A stretch of 64,000 nt of DNA from CAYRNY01 sp964425755 (GTDB taxonomy: Bacteria; Chloroflexota; Anaerolineae; Aggregatilineales; Aggregatilineaceae): NCBI GenBank assembly GCA_964425755.1, contig CAYRNY010000022.1:1-64000 (forward strand). The letters run 5' to 3'. The notes beneath the pieces are model-generated. The model was given only the letters and a program-made list of their open reading frames with translations, was not told the origin of the DNA and did no database searches. This document shows positions 26,292 to 35,095 of the stretch, one piece after another. The first letter of the stretch is position 1; each line of letters opens with the position of its first letter. A program made the position numbers and the translations under genes.

Positions 26292-26582
26292 CCATCTCCG
26301 CCCGCGCTACCTGGCGCGTGGCGCGCCGTTGTTCGTTCCCGGCGGGACCACGCCCGAACCCGCCACCTGGCCTATATCCGGACGCGCCACCTTCATCATG
26401 TAACAGTCGTGTGCACCGCTATACTCTACCGTATGGCACATTACAATGGTACGCGCCCGGTGTGATCCGGGTGGCATTTCGGCTATGATCTGGAAGTGAA
26501 CACCGGCCAACACACCCGTTGATGACCTGGTCTGTAATCATACGCTTACCACACACAGTATCGTAACGAGGTGACACGCAAC
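26292..26582 (+). other. Intergenic leader upstream of transaldolase
   Basis: 291 bases without a credible gene. A TATGAT element at 26484-26489 could be a -10 box for tal, but its -35 is poor. GAGGTGA (26568-26574) is the ribosome site. No terminator for selD is obvious. Confidence 0.3.
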
Positions 26583-27674
26583 ATGACCAAGCTACACGAA
26601 CTCAAAGAACTCGGCCAGTCGGTCTGGCTGGACTACATCCGGCGCGCGCTCATGACGTCCGGCGAACTGGACGACCTGATCGCCGAGGGGCTGCGCGGGA
26701 TGACCTCCAACCCGACGATCTTCGAAAAAGCGATCGCCGGGAGCGACGATTACACGGAGCAACTGCAAGCGCTCGTCGCGCAAGGCAAATCAGAACTCGC
26801 GATATACGAGGCGCTGGCGATCCAGGATATTCAAGACGCAGCGGATCGCTTCCGCACCGTGTTTGACGCCGATCCCACCGACGGCTACGTGAGCCTGGAA
26901 GCGAACCCGCACCTGGCCCACGACACGCAGGGCACAATCGAGGAGATTCGCCGCCTGCACAAGCTGGTCGACCGGCCTAACGTGATGTTCAAGGTCCCTG
27001 CCACGCGTGAGGGCATCCCCGCGATCGAGCAGTTGCTCAGCGAGGGCATCAACATCAACATCACGCTGATGTTCTCGGTCCAGCATTATGATCTCGTCGC
27101 GGAAGCGTTTCTGCGCGCGCTGGAAACACGCGTCAACAACGGCGAGCCGGTGGACCGCGTCGCGTCGGTGGCGTCGTTCTTCGTCAGCCGGATGGACAGC
27201 AAACTCGACCCGCGCCTCGAAGAGCGGGGACTCACCGAGCTAAAAGGCGCGATCGGGGTCGCCAACGCCAAGAGCGTCTACCAGCGCTTCACGCAGGTGT
27301 TCGGCTCCGCGCGGTGGAAGCGCCTCGAACAGCAGGGCGCGCAGGTGCAGCGCGTGTTGTGGGGCAGCACCAGCACCAAAGACCCGGCTTATCCCGATAC
27401 GCTGTACGTCGACAACCTGATCGGCCCGCATACCGTGAACACCCTCCCGCCGGAGACGCTCGACGCCTTCCGCGATCACGGCACGGTCGCGCGCACGGTC
27501 GACCGGGATTGGTCCACCGCGCGCACCCAGCTTGAGCGCCTGTCCAAAGCGGGGATCGATATCCTGCAGGTCGGTGAAGAACTGCAAACCGAAGGCGTGG
27601 ACAAGTTCATCGCGTCATTTGACGAGCTGATCAAGACGATCGCCACCCAGCGCGAGACGCTACAGTCCGCTTGA
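26583..27674 (+). CDS. tal: Transaldolase
   Basis: 363 residues from ATG 26583, with GAGGTGA eight bases upstream. GMTSNPTIFEKAI, YVSLEANPHLAHD, VMFKVPATREGIPAIE (the Schiff-base Lys), INITLMFS and ASFFVSRMDSKLD are the family landmarks. Length and the WGSTSTKDPAYPDTLYV segment fit the longer transaldolases of the pentose phosphate pathway. It moves a dihydroxyacetone unit between sugar phosphates. It stands alone with its own leader and a bidirectional terminator, so it looks like a housekeeping gene rather than part of the upstream cluster. Confidence 0.93.
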   Translation: MTKLHELKELGQSVWLDYIRRALMTSGELDDLIAEGLRGMTSNPTIFEKAIAGSDDYTEQLQALVAQGKSELAIYEALAIQDIQDAADRFRTVFDADPTDGYVSLEANPHLAHDTQGTIEEIRRLHKLVDRPNVMFKVPATREGIPAIEQLLSEGININITLMFSVQHYDLVAEAFLRALETRVNNGEPVDRVASVASFFVSRMDSKLDPRLEERGLTELKGAIGVANAKSVYQRFTQVFGSARWKRLEQQGAQVQRVLWGSTSTKDPAYPDTLYVDNLIGPHTVNTLPPETLDAFRDHGTVARTVDRDWSTARTQLERLSKAGIDILQVGEELQTEGVDKFIASFDELIKTIATQRETLQSA

Positions 27675-27686
27675 TCGCCGTGTCCT

Positions 27687-27729
27687 GTACCTGCCGGGGG
27701 CGCTGTCTGGGGGTGTTACCGGCAGGTAC
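27687..27729. terminator. Bidirectional terminator between tal and the HEAT-repeat gene
   Basis: GTACCTGCCGG (27687-27697) and CCGGCAGGTAC (27719-27729) are perfect 11-bp arms between two convergent genes. Confidence 0.65.
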
Positions 27730-27737
27730 CGGATAAC

Positions 27738-28328
27738 CTAATCGCCCGGTTCGCGGTCCGGCGTCACGCCCAGTTGGGCCAGCGCCACCGCACACGCACT
27801 CCGGACGTGGTGATTTTTATCGTCCCGATAGCGGCGGATGGCCGGGATCGCCTGCGGATCGCCCAGCATGCCAAGCGTCTGGATGATGCCGGTGCGCACG
27901 GTCGGCGACCCGGCGTCTTCCAGCGCGGCGATTAACAGCGGCACGGCGCGTGCGTCGCTCTTCCGCTGTAGTGCCAGGATGATGCTCTGCTGGGTCATAA
28001 TGTTGGCATCGGGCAGGGCCTCGATCAGCGGCACCAGCACATCCTGCCCGGCCATCGACTCCAGCGCTTTAACGGCAGTGCTGCCCACCATCGGGTTATC
28101 CGACCGCAGCGCTTTGACCAGCACAGGAAACGTGCGCGGGTCATCCAACCGGCCCAATACAGCCGTCGCAAACCAGGCGACGCGTCCTTCGCCCGACTCG
28201 ACCGCCGCGACCAACGGGTCGAACGCGGCGGCGCCCATCTGAAGGAGTTCTTCTTCTGCGCGTTGGCGTCGCGCCGGGGGACCGCCGAGGGCCGCGATCA
28301 ACTGCTGTATCCTGTCCGCTTGAGACAT
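27738..28328 (-). CDS. HEAT-repeat protein
   Basis: 196 residues from ATG 28328, preceded by AAGGATG. It contains four to five HEAT-like repeats of about 30 residues, each with a pattern like VGSTAVKALESMAGQDVLVPLIEAL or VRTGIIQTLGMLGDPQAIPAIRRY. Such PBS-lyase-type repeats form an alpha-solenoid for protein binding. There is no signal or membrane segment. It is divergent from the ARMT1-like gene and convergent with tal. The partner is unknown. Confidence 0.8.
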   Translation of the reverse strand: MSQADRIQQLIAALGGPPARRQRAEEELLQMGAAAFDPLVAAVESGEGRVAWFATAVLGRLDDPRTFPVLVKALRSDNPMVGSTAVKALESMAGQDVLVPLIEALPDANIMTQQSIILALQRKSDARAVPLLIAALEDAGSPTVRTGIIQTLGMLGDPQAIPAIRRYRDDKNHHVRSACAVALAQLGVTPDREPGD

Positions 28329-28342
28329 GCGCTCATCCTTTA

Positions 28343-28415
28343 GCAAGTTTAATAACCAAAATCATACGTTTTATAAACACTATCATAACAGATAGTGTGC
28401 GCAAAGCGAACTTGC
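28343..28415. promoter_or_regulatory. Nested inverted repeats in a divergent promoter region
   Basis: GCAAGTT (28343-28349) pairs with AACTTGC (28409-28415). Inside lies ACACTATC-ATAACA-GATAGTGT (28377-28398). The stretch is AT-rich and separates the HEAT-repeat gene from the divergent ARMT1-like gene, so it probably holds both promoters and a regulator site. TATGAT on the minus strand is a possible -10. Confidence 0.4.
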
Positions 28416-28546
28416 AACCGGGTGCTGCTGGCACGCGGCAAAATCGACTATAATCGAGCAGGCCGCCGGGCAAAGCGGCCCTTACAGCAGCCTGCAGCGG
28501 CATCCGCACGCACCAGGTGCCGCGTTGCACACGAAAGAGCGTGTAT

Positions 28547-29755
28547 ATGACAACTCAGCTTGACAAACGACCCGAGCCGATCCAACTGACCAATGCCTTC
28601 GCCTATGACACCATGTCGGAGCGTGTGCCGGGCATCCTGCGCGAGATCATAGCCAAAAATCCCGATTACCCGCCCACGATCGTGCACGCGCTCACGCGGC
28701 TGCACGACGATCTGCAGTCCAACGCGCCGATCCCGATGTTGGATGCACACCCCGTCCCGCCGCCGGACTTCGACGCGTGGGCCGCCGCCTACCGGGCGCA
28801 ACAGGCGCGCGTCCAGCCGCTGACTTGGCTGCACGGGGATTGGTTCTTCGCGGAAACGTTCCTCTACCGCCACGTGATCCAGGCCGTGCGCTGGCACGAA
28901 ACTGGGCGCGATCCGTTCGCGCCAAACAAGCATGCAGCGTATGTTGAAGAAAGCCTGTGGAACTTGCTCGCGACGGCGCTCACGCTCGATGGCAGCCCGG
29001 AGGACCGGCTGCACGACCTGCTGTCCATCGGGCTGTGGGGCAATCGGGCCGATCTCAGCCACCCTGCCGGCACGCTCGCCAGCGACCAGGCCGCGCATGA
29101 CGACCTGCTGGCGGACGACCGCCCGCACGTGGTGCGATATCTGGCCCCCGGTGCCGCAGCCGGGGATCGCCGGCCCCCGGTTCACATCATCGCGGACAAC
29201 GCCGGGACGGAGTTGGTGATGGACCTGGTGCTGGCCGATTGCCTGCTGGCGGAAACGGGCAGCCCGGTTGTGATGCAGCTCAAAGCGCACCCCACGTTTG
29301 TGAGTGACGCGACGATCGCGGATGTGTGGTACGCGATCCGTACGCTGGCGCGTCACGAGGGCGCGGCGGCAGCGCTGGCACAGCGTCTGCGCGCGGCGTG
29401 GAGCCAACGGCGGCTGTTCCTGGTCGCGCCGTCCTTCTGGACCAGCAGCCGCTTTCTGTGGGACATGCCCGCCGATCTATATGACGTATTCAGCCGCGCG
29501 CGGCTGGTGATCCTGAAAGGGGATATGAACTATCGCCGCGCGATGGGCGATGTGTTATGGCCGCTCGGGACGGCGTTTGAAGACGTGATGCGTTACTTCC
29601 CGGCGCCGGTGGTCGCGTTGCGCAGCAGCAAAAGCGACACGCTGGCTGGTGTGCCTGCGGCGCGTGTGCGGCAGCTCGACGCGCACGATGATTCGTGGCG
29701 CGTCACCGGCCAGTACGGCATGATCCAGTTCAGCATGCCGGAACGCACCCCGTAA
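28547..29755 (+). CDS. DUF89/ARMT1-family damage-control phosphatase
   Basis: 402 residues from ATG 28547. HIIADNAGTELVMDLVLADC and VILKGDMNYRRAMGD are the conserved metal- and substrate-binding motifs of DUF89 (subfamily III, ARMT1-like). LWGNRADLSHPAG supplies the Asn/Asp motif. These metal-dependent phosphatases hydrolyse damaged or excess sugar phosphates such as fructose-1-phosphate. Neighbouring sugar-metabolism genes fit that role. The original human annotation as a carboxyl methyltransferase is an alternative I consider less likely. Confidence 0.82.
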   Translation: MTTQLDKRPEPIQLTNAFAYDTMSERVPGILREIIAKNPDYPPTIVHALTRLHDDLQSNAPIPMLDAHPVPPPDFDAWAAAYRAQQARVQPLTWLHGDWFFAETFLYRHVIQAVRWHETGRDPFAPNKHAAYVEESLWNLLATALTLDGSPEDRLHDLLSIGLWGNRADLSHPAGTLASDQAAHDDLLADDRPHVVRYLAPGAAAGDRRPPVHIIADNAGTELVMDLVLADCLLAETGSPVVMQLKAHPTFVSDATIADVWYAIRTLARHEGAAAALAQRLRAAWSQRRLFLVAPSFWTSSRFLWDMPADLYDVFSRARLVILKGDMNYRRAMGDVLWPLGTAFEDVMRYFPAPVVALRSSKSDTLAGVPAARVRQLDAHDDSWRVTGQYGMIQFSMPERTP

Positions 29756-29806
29756 CGCGGGCGGGCCTGCGTCACACCGCCGCGCTGAGATGGCCCGCTC
29801 CGCCGG

Positions 29807-30649
29807 TTATTCGACGGGTTTTTGCTCGTCGTTGCCCCACTCTTGCCACGACGCATCATAGACACTGCCGGTCTCAAACCCGGCCACACGCCACGCAAAG
29901 GCCCCGAAACTCGCGTCCACGCCGATGTTGCTGTAGAAAATCACCTCTGGCGCGCTGCCGTTGATGCCGGCCTGTGCGAAGCGGTTGCGCAGTTCCTCAG
30001 GTGAGTGCAGCGTGCCGTCTTCGGTAACCAGCTCCCGTACCGGCAGGTTCACCGCGCCGGGGATGTGTCCCGCCTGGCGCGTGAACGACATCTCGCCGCT
30101 GTACTCCTCTGGCAGCCGCATATCCACCAGCCGCGTCGTACCGCCTAGCGAGAGCAACACGTCGTGTCCTTGCCGCAGCAGCGCATCATCGGGGCGGGGA
30201 TCGAAGCGCGCGCGCTCGACCGGCGCGACAGCGGTCGTCGTGGGGCGCTCTTCCGCGCGCCATCGCGGCCAGCCGCCATCTAGCACAGCGGCTCGCTCGT
30301 GGCCGTAGTATGCCAGCGCCCACCACAACCGCGCCGCCAGGCGGCCATTCGTATTGTCATATGCGACCACAAAGGTCGACTCATCCACGCCGATATCGGC
30401 CATCGCCTCGGCGAATTTCTGCTGACCCGCCACCCGCAAATGTTGCGGGTCGTCGGAGATGTGTTCGATCCAGTCGATGAAGATCGCGCCGGGGATGTGC
30501 GCCTCAAGGTATGCCGGGTAGTGGCTCAGGTTCTGAACCTCAGGATCGACCGGCGAAAAGACCTGCCCGCGTATATCGACCACGCGCAGGTTGTTATCGT
30601 CCGAATGAGCTTCCAGCCATTCAGTCGAGACAAGGATCGGTGTCTGCAT
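29807..30649 (-). CDS. Two-domain rhodanese-like protein lacking the catalytic cysteine
   Basis: 280 residues from ATG 30649, with ribosome site AAAGGAAC. It has two rhodanese domains (about 1-135 and 150-275), as in thiosulfate and 3-mercaptopyruvate sulfurtransferases. DIRGQVFSPVDPE, HIPGAIFIDW and VLDGGWPRWRAE are family landmarks. The active-site loop reads VIFYSNIGVDAS, with Ser240 where the sulfur-carrying Cys is expected. As read it should be unable to form a persulfide, so a binding or regulatory role, or a different chemistry, is likely. It is transcribed separately from the Dpp-type operon, which ends upstream at a terminator. Confidence 0.85.
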   Translation of the reverse strand: MQTPILVSTEWLEAHSDDNNLRVVDIRGQVFSPVDPEVQNLSHYPAYLEAHIPGAIFIDWIEHISDDPQHLRVAGQQKFAEAMADIGVDESTFVVAYDNTNGRLAARLWWALAYYGHERAAVLDGGWPRWRAEERPTTTAVAPVERARFDPRPDDALLRQGHDVLLSLGGTTRLVDMRLPEEYSGEMSFTRQAGHIPGAVNLPVRELVTEDGTLHSPEELRNRFAQAGINGSAPEVIFYSNIGVDASFGAFAWRVAGFETGSVYDASWQEWGNDEQKPVE

Positions 30650-30787
30650 CGCTGTTCCTTTCAGGCTATGCGAACGGGGAGACGATCATAATCCCAGCTT
30701 ATCCCGTCCCGCCCGGTCACACATCGTGCACCTGGTGCATCTTGGTATAGGCAAGTCAGCGGATACACCGCCCGGCGCAGAAGAAAG

Positions 30788-30809
30788 ATGAGCCACCCGG
30801 CGGTGGCTC
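30788..30809 (-). terminator. Terminator of the Dpp-type operon
   Basis: TGAGCCACC (30788-30796) pairs with GGTGGCTCA (30801-30809), with loop CGGC. On the minus strand it is followed by the T-rich TCTTTCTTCT, 37 bases past the permease stop. Confidence 0.75.
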
Positions 30810-30845
30810 ACGTGCGTCATGATTTGCTGCAAAACGGACACAGCC

Positions 30846-31733
30846 CTAACGTAACCGTTTCAGACGCGGGTCGAGCACGTCGCGTAACCCGTCGCCCAAC
30901 AGGTTGAAACCTAACACGCCCAGCATGATCGACAGGCCGGGATAGATCATCAACCAAGGCGCGATCTCCGAAATGCCCTGACTGTCGCTGAGCATCACGC
31001 CCCACGACGGCTCAGGGGGCTGCGTGCCCAGCCCGAGGAAGCTCAACCCGGCTTCGGTCAGCAGCGACCAGGACAGCGCCAGGCTGACCTGCACGATCAG
31101 CGGGGCGACGGTGTTCGGCAGGATGTGGCGGGACACGATCCGTGTGTGGCCCATGCCGATCGCACGCGCGGCGGTCACAAATTCCATCTCTTTAACCGAC
31201 AGCACCGGCCCGCGTGCGACGCGCGCGAAAATCGGTGTGTAGGCGACGGCGATCGCGATGATGGTCTTGTTCAACCCGCGCCCCAGGATCGTGACCACCA
31301 GCAGCGCCAGCAGGATCGACGGAAACGCGAAGAACACGTCCATGATGCGCATCATCACCCCGTCAAACTGGCCGCCGATGTACGCCGACAGCGTGCCGAT
31401 CAACGTGCCCGCCGCCGTGGACAGCGCAACCGAGAGCAGCGCCACATAGAGCGAATTCGTCGCCCCCTTGATCAGGCGGCTGGCGAGATCGCGCCCGAAC
31501 AGGTCCGTTCCCAGCCAGTATGTGCTGCTCGGCCCCTGCAAACGATCGACGCGGTGTTGTTGTGTCGGGGGATACGGGGTGATCTCCAGCGCGCCACAAA
31601 TCGCAACCGCCACGTAGAACAGGATAATGACCAGGCCCACCGTGCCGCTGCGGCTGCGTAGCAGGCGCTTCAACACACTGGGTTCTTTGGTCTGCGGTCC
31701 CCCGAGGTCTGGCGTGTCATTTCTTGCGGTCAT
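30846..31733 (-). CDS. Peptide/nickel-type ABC permease, DppC/OppC family
   Basis: 295 residues. A cytosolic N-terminal segment is followed by LRSRSGTVGLVIILFYVAVA, the OppC_N-type first membrane segment. LLRSR ahead of it and the loop FVTAARAIGMGHTRIVSRHILPNTVAP are family features. It pairs with the DppB-type permease, overlapping its 3' end by 17 bases. No ATPase genes of the system are in the window. Confidence 0.88.
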   Translation of the reverse strand: MTARNDTPDLGGPQTKEPSVLKRLLRSRSGTVGLVIILFYVAVAICGALEITPYPPTQQHRVDRLQGPSSTYWLGTDLFGRDLASRLIKGATNSLYVALLSVALSTAAGTLIGTLSAYIGGQFDGVMMRIMDVFFAFPSILLALLVVTILGRGLNKTIIAIAVAYTPIFARVARGPVLSVKEMEFVTAARAIGMGHTRIVSRHILPNTVAPLIVQVSLALSWSLLTEAGLSFLGLGTQPPEPSWGVMLSDSQGISEIAPWLMIYPGLSIMLGVLGFNLLGDGLRDVLDPRLKRLR

Positions 31734-32682
31734 AGGTAATCCGTGGGTCCACCATCGAATAGATCAAATCAACGATCAGGTTAATGAGAACGAAATTGAC
31801 CGCGATGAACAGTGTCGTGCCCTGGATCAACGCGTAATCTCGCTGCGAGATCGCGGTGAAGGCCAGGCGGCCCAACCCCGGCAGCGCGAAGATGTTCTCG
31901 ATGATCACCGCCCCGCCGAGCAGGTAGCCCAACTCCACGCCCGCCAGCGTCACGACCGGGATGATCGCGTTGCGCAACGCATGGCGGAATAACACCGTCC
32001 ACGAACGCAGCCCCTTCGCGCGGGCCGTGCGGATGTAATCCTCGCCCAGGACCTCCAGCATCGCGGAGCGCGTGGTGCGCATCACCGAGGCCGAAAACGA
32101 GAAGCCCAGGGTGAGCGCCGGGAAGAAGATCTGCTGCAGGTTCTTGGTAGGGTTTTCGGAAAAATCGACGTAATCGCCGGCGTTCGGCAGAATCCCGAAA
32201 TACACCGAGAGCACGTAGATCAACAGTGTGGCGATCAAGAAGTTGGGCGCGGCCAGCCCGATCAGCGAGAAAAAGCGCCCGAATAAGTCCACCAACGAGT
32301 TATGCATCACTGCCGACAGCGTGCCGAGCGTGATGCCGATACTCAGCGCGATCACCAGCGACACGACCGCTAGCTCTGCCGTGACCGGGAAGCGCTGGAT
32401 GATCAGGTCAAGCACCGGCTTGCCGTGCCGCACGGAGAATCCAAGATCACCGCGCAGCATATCCCCCATCCACGAGAAGTACTGCTCCACAGCCGGTTTG
32501 TCGAGGCCGAAGTACGCTTCCAGGGCCGCGCGCTGGCGCTCGGTCAGCATGCCCGCCTCGGTGCCGAGCATGGTCACGATCGCGTCGCCCGGCACCAGCC
32601 GGATCGCGATGAAGACCAGCAGGGTCACCCCGATCAGGGTGGGGATCATAGCGATCAAGCGCTGAACAATATACCGGAACAT
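31717..32682 (-). CDS. Peptide/nickel-type ABC permease, DppB/OppB family
   Basis: 321 residues from ATG 32682, with AGAAGAGGAT upstream. MFRYIVQRLIAMIPTLIGVT is the classic start of the family. The loop YIRTARAKGLRSWTVLFRHALRNA is the EAA coupling motif. It forms the channel with the DppC-type partner. A 240-base spacer with a hairpin separates it from the binding-protein gene. Confidence 0.9.
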   Translation of the reverse strand: MFRYIVQRLIAMIPTLIGVTLLVFIAIRLVPGDAIVTMLGTEAGMLTERQRAALEAYFGLDKPAVEQYFSWMGDMLRGDLGFSVRHGKPVLDLIIQRFPVTAELAVVSLVIALSIGITLGTLSAVMHNSLVDLFGRFFSLIGLAAPNFLIATLLIYVLSVYFGILPNAGDYVDFSENPTKNLQQIFFPALTLGFSFSASVMRTTRSAMLEVLGEDYIRTARAKGLRSWTVLFRHALRNAIIPVVTLAGVELGYLLGGAVIIENIFALPGLGRLAFTAISQRDYALIQGTTLFIAVNFVLINLIVDLIYSMVDPRITYDRKK

Positions 32683-32863
32683 ACAATCCTCTTCTTTAGA
32701 AGTCACGCAGTTGCCGGTTTTCAGTGATCAGATCGTGTTATGACGGTGGTTCAGCCGGTCGGGTGCTGATCACCAGGGGCCGGTGCCGCGATACGTAACC
32801 CGCTCGCTGGCTCCGGCATGCCGCGTTGTTTTGCGCACTGCGTAAATCCTCTGTCTGTAAGTT

Positions 32864-32894
32864 GCGGAGCGCATACCGGATGTACGCGCTCCGC
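32864..32894 (-). terminator. Intra-operon stem-loop after the binding-protein gene
   Basis: GCGGAGCGC (32864-32872) and GCGCTCCGC (32886-32894) form a perfect 9-bp stem, 28 bases past the binding-protein stop codon. No T-run follows. Confidence 0.65.
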
Positions 32895-32922
32895 GACGGA
32901 TTGGCATGATCAAGCTCGCGCG

Positions 32923-34452
32923 TTACTCCGCCAGCCGGGCCTGGCTCAGGTAAAAGATCGAGCCGGTCGGGGTGGGTGTGAAGCCTTCCACGTAGCCCTG
33001 CTGCCCGGTGTAGGTATACCCGGTGTAGAGCCAGACCCAGGGCGCCATCTCCGCCAGGTGACGCTGGAACTCGGCAAAGATTTCATAGCGCGCTTCGGGA
33101 TCGGTCTCAACCTGCCCGGCCTTCATCAGCTCATCAAGCGTGTCGTCAATGTAGCCCGCCACATTGTTGAACTGGGCGTCATGCTGCCAGTAGCGCGAGT
33201 ACATCGGGTAGGGATCCGCGCGCCCGCCATTGAGCGCGATCGCCGCCGTGAAGTCCGCCGCCAACCAGCGATCCACGTACACGCCGAATTCGAGCGATTC
33301 GATCGTCACATCGATATTGATCGCTTTCAACTGCTCCTGGATCACCTGCGCCTCGGAAAGCGCCGTCGGCGGTTCGGCCACCGCCACGATTATCGGCAGC
33401 TCGAAGCCTTCCTCAAGCAAACCGGCCTGCGCCATCAGCTCGCGCGCCTTTTCCACATCCGGCTCGTAGCAGAACAGCTCTTCGACCGGCAGCGCGTAAG
33501 CGGGCATCGTCAGCGGCCCGGTAACCTGGCCCTCGCCCAGCGCCGCGACATCGACCACTTCCTGGCGGTCAATCGCGCAGGAGATCGCCTGGCGGACTTC
33601 CAGGATATCCAACGGCTCGACCGCCGCCCGGAGCTGCAACACGTGGTACGAGATTTCGGGCGCGCGGTTGATGATCACGTCCGCATCGCCGACCGGCAGC
33701 GTCGCGATCAGCGGGTCGTTCAGCATCCCGAAGTCGATCTCGCCCGCACGCAGTGCCGCCATGATCGTCGCTTCGTCCGGGATGATGCGCATTTCGATCC
33801 CGTCCACATACGGGCCTTCGCCCCAGTAGTCCGGGTTAGCCGCGAGCTGCGTCCGCTCTTCTGGCCGCCACTCTTCCAAAATGAACGGGCCGGTACCGAT
33901 GGCTTCCGCCGCCGGGTCGCCTTCCGCGATCAGCTCAGAGGGCAGGATCATGGTGTTGACACTGCTCAGCGCCGTCAACAGCGGGACATCCGGCATCGAG
34001 AGGTTCAGCACGACCGTGTAATCGTCCGGAGCGTCGATGCTCTCAATGCTGAGAAGATTCGTGCGCGTCGCGGAGCCGGTTTCCTCGTCCAGAATACGCT
34101 CGATCGAGGCGACCACGTCTTCCGCCGTGAACGCCGAACCGTCATGGAACGTCACGCCCTGGCGCAGGAAAAACGTGAGTTGTGTCGCGTCTTCGGAGAA
34201 TTCCCAGTCTTCGGCCAGTGCGGGTTCAAGGTTCAGCTCGGGGTCCGTGCGGACCAGCGGTTCGTAGATCAGTTCCAGCAGGCGCAGCGACGCAAACGCG
34301 GTCTGCGTGTGCGGATCGAGGCCGGTCGAGTCCACCGCGCGGGCCATGACCAGCGTGCCACCGTCCTGTGCCTGGGCCTGGCTGATCGTGCCCAGGCTCA
34401 TCACCAACAGCGCAATAATCAGTACGATATGCGAGAACTTGAAGCGTGACAT
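32923..34452 (-). CDS. Peptide/oligosaccharide-binding protein, SBP_bac_5 family
   Basis: 509 residues, with ribosome site CAGGAG. A Sec signal IALLVMSLGTISQAQAQD ends near residue 29 without a lipobox. ARAVDSTGLDPH, YEPLVRTDPELNLEPALAEDWE and VTFHDGSAFTAEDVVASIERIL are typical of the family, which binds peptides, nickel or oligosaccharides. The cargo here could be peptides or chitosugars. The nearby GntR with a dre-type site makes amino-sugar oligomers worth considering (inference). Confidence 0.88.
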   Translation of the reverse strand: MSRFKFSHIVLIIALLVMSLGTISQAQAQDGGTLVMARAVDSTGLDPHTQTAFASLRLLELIYEPLVRTDPELNLEPALAEDWEFSEDATQLTFFLRQGVTFHDGSAFTAEDVVASIERILDEETGSATRTNLLSIESIDAPDDYTVVLNLSMPDVPLLTALSSVNTMILPSELIAEGDPAAEAIGTGPFILEEWRPEERTQLAANPDYWGEGPYVDGIEMRIIPDEATIMAALRAGEIDFGMLNDPLIATLPVGDADVIINRAPEISYHVLQLRAAVEPLDILEVRQAISCAIDRQEVVDVAALGEGQVTGPLTMPAYALPVEELFCYEPDVEKARELMAQAGLLEEGFELPIIVAVAEPPTALSEAQVIQEQLKAINIDVTIESLEFGVYVDRWLAADFTAAIALNGGRADPYPMYSRYWQHDAQFNNVAGYIDDTLDELMKAGQVETDPEARYEIFAEFQRHLAEMAPWVWLYTGYTYTGQQGYVEGFTPTPTGSIFYLSQARLAE

Positions 34453-34540
34453 TATTCGCTCCTGTGCAAAATACTAGCTAAAAGGGGTGGGGACTACGTG
34501 TGCTCACGAGTCTTTTTTCTCGGCTGACCATTCTCGGTTG

Positions 34541-34550
34541 TCTCTATACC
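34541..34550 (-). promoter_or_regulatory. Possible dre-like half site upstream of the Dpp-type operon
   Basis: On the minus strand GGTATAGAGA at 34550-34541 repeats the GGTATAGA core of the operator in front of the GntR gene at 35855-35870. The second half is degenerate. It lies 90 bases upstream of the binding-protein start. Confidence 0.3.
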
Positions 34551-34588
34551 TGCACCTCCTTGCACCTTACACATGGCCGGCTTGACGA

Positions 34589-35095
34589 TCATAAACGTTT
34601 CCAGTACAGGAGTTCCGCCACATCCGGCAGGATGTATGCATCCAGCGCGCCGATCTGGCGGTACCCCTGGCGCTGGTAAAAACGTTGGGCCGCGCTGTTG
34701 AAATCCGAGACCAGCAAGAACATAGCCCCGCCATCCTCACGCAAAGCCGTTTCCGCCGCGTCCAGCAAAGCTCCCCCGATCCCGTGCCCGGAAAATGCGG
34801 CCTTGATACCGAGCAGCTTCAGGTACGGGCTGCGTCCGAACATCCCCCGGCGCAAGCACCACGCCAGCCCGCACGCGTGCCCACCCGGAACGTGGGTGTC
34901 CGCCACGAGCATCACATCGCCCTGGGCCTGGCCGCGCTGGAGGTTGGTACGGGCCTCGGCCACCGTGATCCCATAGCGCTGCCAGAGCGGTGTCGCCGCG
35001 ATCCAACCGGCCAGCACCGGGATATCGTCCACCTGCAGCGGGCGGATCGTGGCCGGTGTGGCAGCGGGTGTGTCGTTCGCCGGGTGTTCACTCAT
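34589..35095 (-). CDS. GNAT-family N-acetyltransferase
   Basis: 168 residues from ATG 35095. The acetyl-CoA loop appears as LLGIKAAFSGHGIGGALLDAAE, matching the R/Q-x-x-G-x-G/A motif with His in the middle. LVSDFNSAAQRFYQRQGYRQIG is the C-terminal GNAT signature. The start overlaps the GntR gene end by eight bases, so both are co-transcribed. Substrate unknown. With a dre-type regulator upstream, an amino-sugar or peptide amine is plausible. Confidence 0.82.
   Translation of the reverse strand: MSEHPANDTPAATPATIRPLQVDDIPVLAGWIAATPLWQRYGITVAEARTNLQRGQAQGDVMLVADTHVPGGHACGLAWCLRRGMFGRSPYLKLLGIKAAFSGHGIGGALLDAAETALREDGGAMFLLVSDFNSAAQRFYQRQGYRQIGALDAYILPDVAELLYWKRL

Noticed and set aside
26583..27674. 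Transaldolase as a sulfofructose transaldolase of a sulfo-TAL pathway linked to the TauE cluster
   Set aside because: The gene is 4 kb from the cluster with selD between, has its own leader and terminator, and carries the motifs and length of ordinary pentose-phosphate transaldolases.
31717..32706. Upstream start at 32706 for the DppB-type permease
   Set aside because: The family begins at MFRYIVQRLIA (32682), which has its own ribosome site; the eight extra residues overlap that site.
32818..34449. A 543-codon plus-strand frame
   Set aside because: Shadow of the SBP_bac_5 binding-protein gene; no ribosome site and no recognisable motifs.
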